A DNA stretch of 6,519 nucleotides, taken from JBLHKE01 sp047619485 (GTDB lineage: Bacteria > Verrucomicrobiota > Verrucomicrobiia > Verrucomicrobiales > DEV007). Position 1 is the stretch's first letter, and each line of letters opens with the position of its first letter. The translations under genes and the position numbers were made by a program. Positions 4,557-6,519 of the stretch are shown here, in pieces. Location: contig JBLHKE010000453.1 of assembly GCA_047619485.1 (NCBI GenBank), positions 1-6,519 on the forward strand, in the 5' to 3' direction. The notes under the pieces were generated by a model. The model was given only the letters and a program-made list of their open reading frames with translations. It did no database searches and was not told the origin of the DNA.

Positions 4557-5666
4557 TCAAATCGTTAGGCGCCGATCCCGCGCCGCGACTTCCCAACGTT
4601 CTCCGCTAGGCTGCCCCGACTCCGAAACGATCACGCCTTCCATGTGCAGCGCCACCGTCGGGCAGATGTGAATTGGCAACCCGAGCAATGCATCCCCAAC
4701 CGAAAACTCCCCGGCGTTCGGCACCTTGACCACCAGGTGCTCCTCGCTTTGGAGGACGAACTCCAGGTCCGCAGACAAGCCGGGAAAGCGCACACGGTTC
4801 TCCAGAGGATTCTCCGCCCCGACCGCCTTGTGCCCCAAATCGAGACACAGGAGATTCTCTCCCGGCTTGCTGATCACCCGGACGAGCAGAGCGGCGGCGA
4901 TCTCGAAATCGAGGTCAGGAAATCCCCCTCCATATCCCACGTCCCAAAAAAGCGTCGTTCCGGGGCTGCACTGCCAATTGGCATGCATGGCGTGCAGACC
5001 GAAGGTCGGCGAACCACCACCGATCACTAGATCGGGTTGCACCTCATCGATCAGCCGCTGAACCGAGACGCGCGCGGCTTCAAACCCCGCACGCCGCTCA
5101 TCGACCGCCGCCTGATGAAGATGCCCGTCGTAGACATGCAGCCCTGCCAACGCGACCGAGCCGGCAGAGCTCACCGCTTCACAGAGTTCCCGCGCACCGG
5201 TTGCAACCCCCGTCCGCCCCATCCCACAATCGACATCGACAAACAGCCGCAGGGGCTTTGGCTCAGAGGCAAAACGCGCGTCCATCACCGCCAGCGCATC
5301 GAGGTCATCAACCAGCGCAGCGAAGGAGGTCGCGGGGAATTTCTGCGCAAGCATCGCCAGCCGCCCGACATTCGGACCGACCGGTTGGTAGGCCAGCAAC
5401 ACATCACGCGCGCCGGCCATCGCCAGCATCTCAGCTTCCGCGATCGTGGCACATTTGAACTGGTCGATCCCCGCCTCCAGCTGCAGCCGAACCACCTCAG
5501 CCATCTTGTGGGTCTTCACATGCGGGCGTAACCGTGCGACATCTCCCTCCACTTGGGAAATCATGCCCACGATATTTTTCCTGACCCTGTCGGGCCAGAC
5601 GAGAAGTGAAGGCGACGGGATCTCATCGAAAGCGTCTGCGTGGAATGGCGGTGGTTGGGTACTCAT
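4557..5666 (-). CDS. D-threonine aldolase / D-serine dehydratase family PLP enzyme
   Basis: This 369-aa cytoplasmic enzyme is of fold-type III (alanine-racemase N-terminal barrel plus D-serine-dehydratase-like C-terminal domain). RPHVKTHK at 47-54 carries the PLP lysine, Lys51. Barrel motifs follow: FVDVDCGMGRTG (142-153), GLHVYDGHLH (175-184), the phosphate-binding IGGGSPTF (215-222) and DVGYGGGFPD (242-251). Near the C terminus, H333-I-C335 in PIHICPT matches the His-x-Cys metal pair of D-threonine aldolases and eukaryotic-type D-serine dehydratases. The reaction is therefore either D-threonine to glycine plus acetaldehyde or D-serine (or D-threo-hydroxyaspartate) dehydration; sequence alone does not decide. 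The start ATG at 5666 leaves a normal N terminus; a GGA lies too far upstream to be a good ribosome site. The protease stop lies 31 bp upstream on the same strand, so co-transcription is possible. The gene converges on the L-serine ammonia-lyase. Confidence 0.9.
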   Translation of the reverse strand: MSTQPPPFHADAFDEIPSPSLLVWPDRVRKNIVGMISQVEGDVARLRPHVKTHKMAEVVRLQLEAGIDQFKCATIAEAEMLAMAGARDVLLAYQPVGPNVGRLAMLAQKFPATSFAALVDDLDALAVMDARFASEPKPLRLFVDVDCGMGRTGVATGARELCEAVSSAGSVALAGLHVYDGHLHQAAVDERRAGFEAARVSVQRLIDEVQPDLVIGGGSPTFGLHAMHANWQCSPGTTLFWDVGYGGGFPDLDFEIAAALLVRVISKPGENLLCLDLGHKAVGAENPLENRVRFPGLSADLEFVLQSEEHLVVKVPNAGEFSVGDALLGLPIHICPTVALHMEGVIVSESGQPSGERWEVAARDRRLTI

Positions 5667-5697
5667 GATCGTATTTTTCCGAATTAGCTGATTGAGT

Positions 5698-6519
5698 CTA
5701 ATCCCGCTGCACTTTCAAGCGCACGAAAATCCGACCTAGTGGTGAAGTAATGAGCGCTGCCCTGCGGGTTTCGATCGTCCCGCTAGTACTAACGACCGTG
5801 GTGGCAGCCGATGTCCACTTCGCCAAGTCGTTCGACGTCTCGATCGCATAGATCAAATCGGTGTTCGCCGTGTCAGCTTTGAACTCGAAGCCCAAGTCCG
5901 TCAGCACCGGCTGGTTGAGCATCGGGTCCGGCACGGATGGATTCGAGTTGAGCGCGTATTCCAGCAGGTTGCTACGTCCGTCACCATCGATGTCGGCGGC
6001 GGCACCCGTATCGTTTCCATCCGGGATGTGGTTGCTCGCCCACAGCGCATAACCACTGAGGGTTTCCGTTCCATAGAATTTCAAGGAGAGTGATCTCAAC
6101 GTCCCGACACTCCCCGCACGGCGGTCGGCGATTCTCACCGTCCAATCACCCGCCGACGATTCCCCCCAGTGGCGCACGCTCAAAAACGTGTAGTTGCGGA
6201 TGTTGTTATTGCCATCGCTGTGCACCTCGGTGAACTGGCTGACCATCCCCGACGGCGAGGTCAGGAAGATCTCGAGTTGCCCCCGCGAGCCGTGATCGAT
6301 GTCGACAGTGAGATGCACGTGCTCGAGTCGCAGTGAGTTTCCATCCACACTCAAAATCTGCGTGATCCCTGCCTCACTGTTATCAGAGATTGCCACGTCC
6401 AATGCACCGGACTCGATGCTCTGCGTCACCTGGCTGCCCAAATTCGTCCAGTCGTCCGCCAGCGCCACGGCTGCAGCCGCATCGATCATCCCCGCCCCAT
6501 ATCGGTGATTGAAGTGGAA
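5698..6519 (-). CDS. Secreted subtilisin/kexin-like protease with P domain, C-terminal part (cut by window edge)
   Basis: The minus-strand frame is open from the window edge to a TAG at 5698-5700 (273 codons); the true start lies off the right edge. An internal ATG at 6489 is not the start, because the ten codons before it read FHFNHRYGAG, which joins M-I-D-A to give the HxYGxGxxDAxxAV ending of S8 peptidase catalytic domains. The Ser of the triad would lie just upstream, outside the window. Residues about 38-151 form a P (proprotein convertase, Homo B) domain: VHLTVDIDHGSRGQLEIFL, SPSG, HWGESSAGDWTVRI, and a final LKFYG. Then DIDGDGRSNLLEYALN (177-191) looks like a single Ca-binding, EF-hand/thrombospondin-3-type loop, followed by a short beta module with YAIETSNDLAKW (224-235), ending FVRLKVQRD. 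This tail is typical of secreted verrucomicrobial proteins. No membrane helix or PEP-CTERM signal is seen at the end. Confidence 0.9.
   Translation of the reverse strand, partial: FHFNHRYGAGMIDAAAAVALADDWTNLGSQVTQSIESGALDVAISDNSEAGITQILSVDGNSLRLEHVHLTVDIDHGSRGQLEIFLTSPSGMVSQFTEVHSDGNNNIRNYTFLSVRHWGESSAGDWTVRIADRRAGSVGTLRSLSLKFYGTETLSGYALWASNHIPDGNDTGAAADIDGDGRSNLLEYALNSNPSVPDPMLNQPVLTDLGFEFKADTANTDLIYAIETSNDLAKWTSAATTVVSTSGTIETRRAALITSPLGRIFVRLKVQRD

Noticed and set aside
4228..4596. 122-codon minus-strand frame across the gap between the two lyase genes
   Set aside because: It overlaps the ends of both genes out of frame and the PLP enzyme already ends naturally at 4557; no domain is recognisable.
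6299..6489. ATG at 6489 as the start of a complete 263-aa P-domain protein
   Set aside because: The ten codons before it complete the conserved end of an S8 protease catalytic domain, so the gene continues beyond the window.
1..6519. CRISPR array, insertion sequence, integron attC sites or a replication origin
   Set aside because: No regularly spaced repeats, transposase, terminal inverted repeats with target duplications, attC-like sites or clustered DnaA boxes were seen.

Overview
The window looks like ordinary chromosome of a moderately GC-rich bacterium, most likely a member of the Verrucomicrobiota (possibly another PVC-group lineage). The assignment is an inference. It rests on a Tat-exported xylose-isomerase-like TIM-barrel protein of a kind common in Planctomycetes and Verrucomicrobia, on a secreted P-domain protease ending in a 'DxDGDGxSNLLEYAL' segment plus a 'Y-x-I-E-x-S-x-D-L-x-x-W' module typical of secreted verrucomicrobial proteins, and on starts without good Shine-Dalgarno sequences. 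No 16S or other phylogenetic marker is present.

Layout, left to right. (1) 1-509, minus strand: the N-terminal 169 residues of a tyrosine-recombinase-type integrase running off the left edge. (2) 510-641: a short integrase leader with repeats. (3) 642-718, minus strand: an intact tRNA-Arg(UCU) with encoded CCA and a recognisable promoter, its 3' end facing the integrase. The arrangement suggests that the right boundary of an integrated element lies at the tRNA 3' end and that its cargo lies off the left edge. (4) 823-1698, plus: a Tat-exported sugar phosphate isomerase/epimerase-like protein. (5) 1705-2484, minus: a secreted alpha/beta-hydrolase esterase, convergent with the epimerase; both stop codons sit in one perfect hairpin. 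(6) 2485-2821: a 337-bp gene-free divergent region with several inverted repeats. (7) 2822-4381, plus: a single-chain iron-sulfur L-serine ammonia-lyase. (8) 4557-5666, minus: a fold-type III PLP enzyme of the D-threonine aldolase / D-serine dehydratase family. (9) 5698-6519, minus: the C-terminal 273 residues of a secreted subtilisin/kexin-like protease with a P domain, running off the right edge.

How the genes may work together: the L-serine ammonia-lyase and its convergent PLP neighbour act on opposite stereoisomers of beta-hydroxy amino acids, so together they could convert L-serine and D-serine (or D-threonine) to central metabolites and ammonia. The secreted protease, 31 bp upstream of the PLP enzyme and on the same strand, could be co-transcribed with it and might supply amino acids, but that is speculation. 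The epimerase and esterase look like periplasmic carbohydrate-related functions and are not obviously linked to the serine genes. I see no CRISPR array, no insertion sequence, no defence or secondary-metabolite system. The least explained parts are the integrase/tRNA junction and the structured 337-bp intergenic region.
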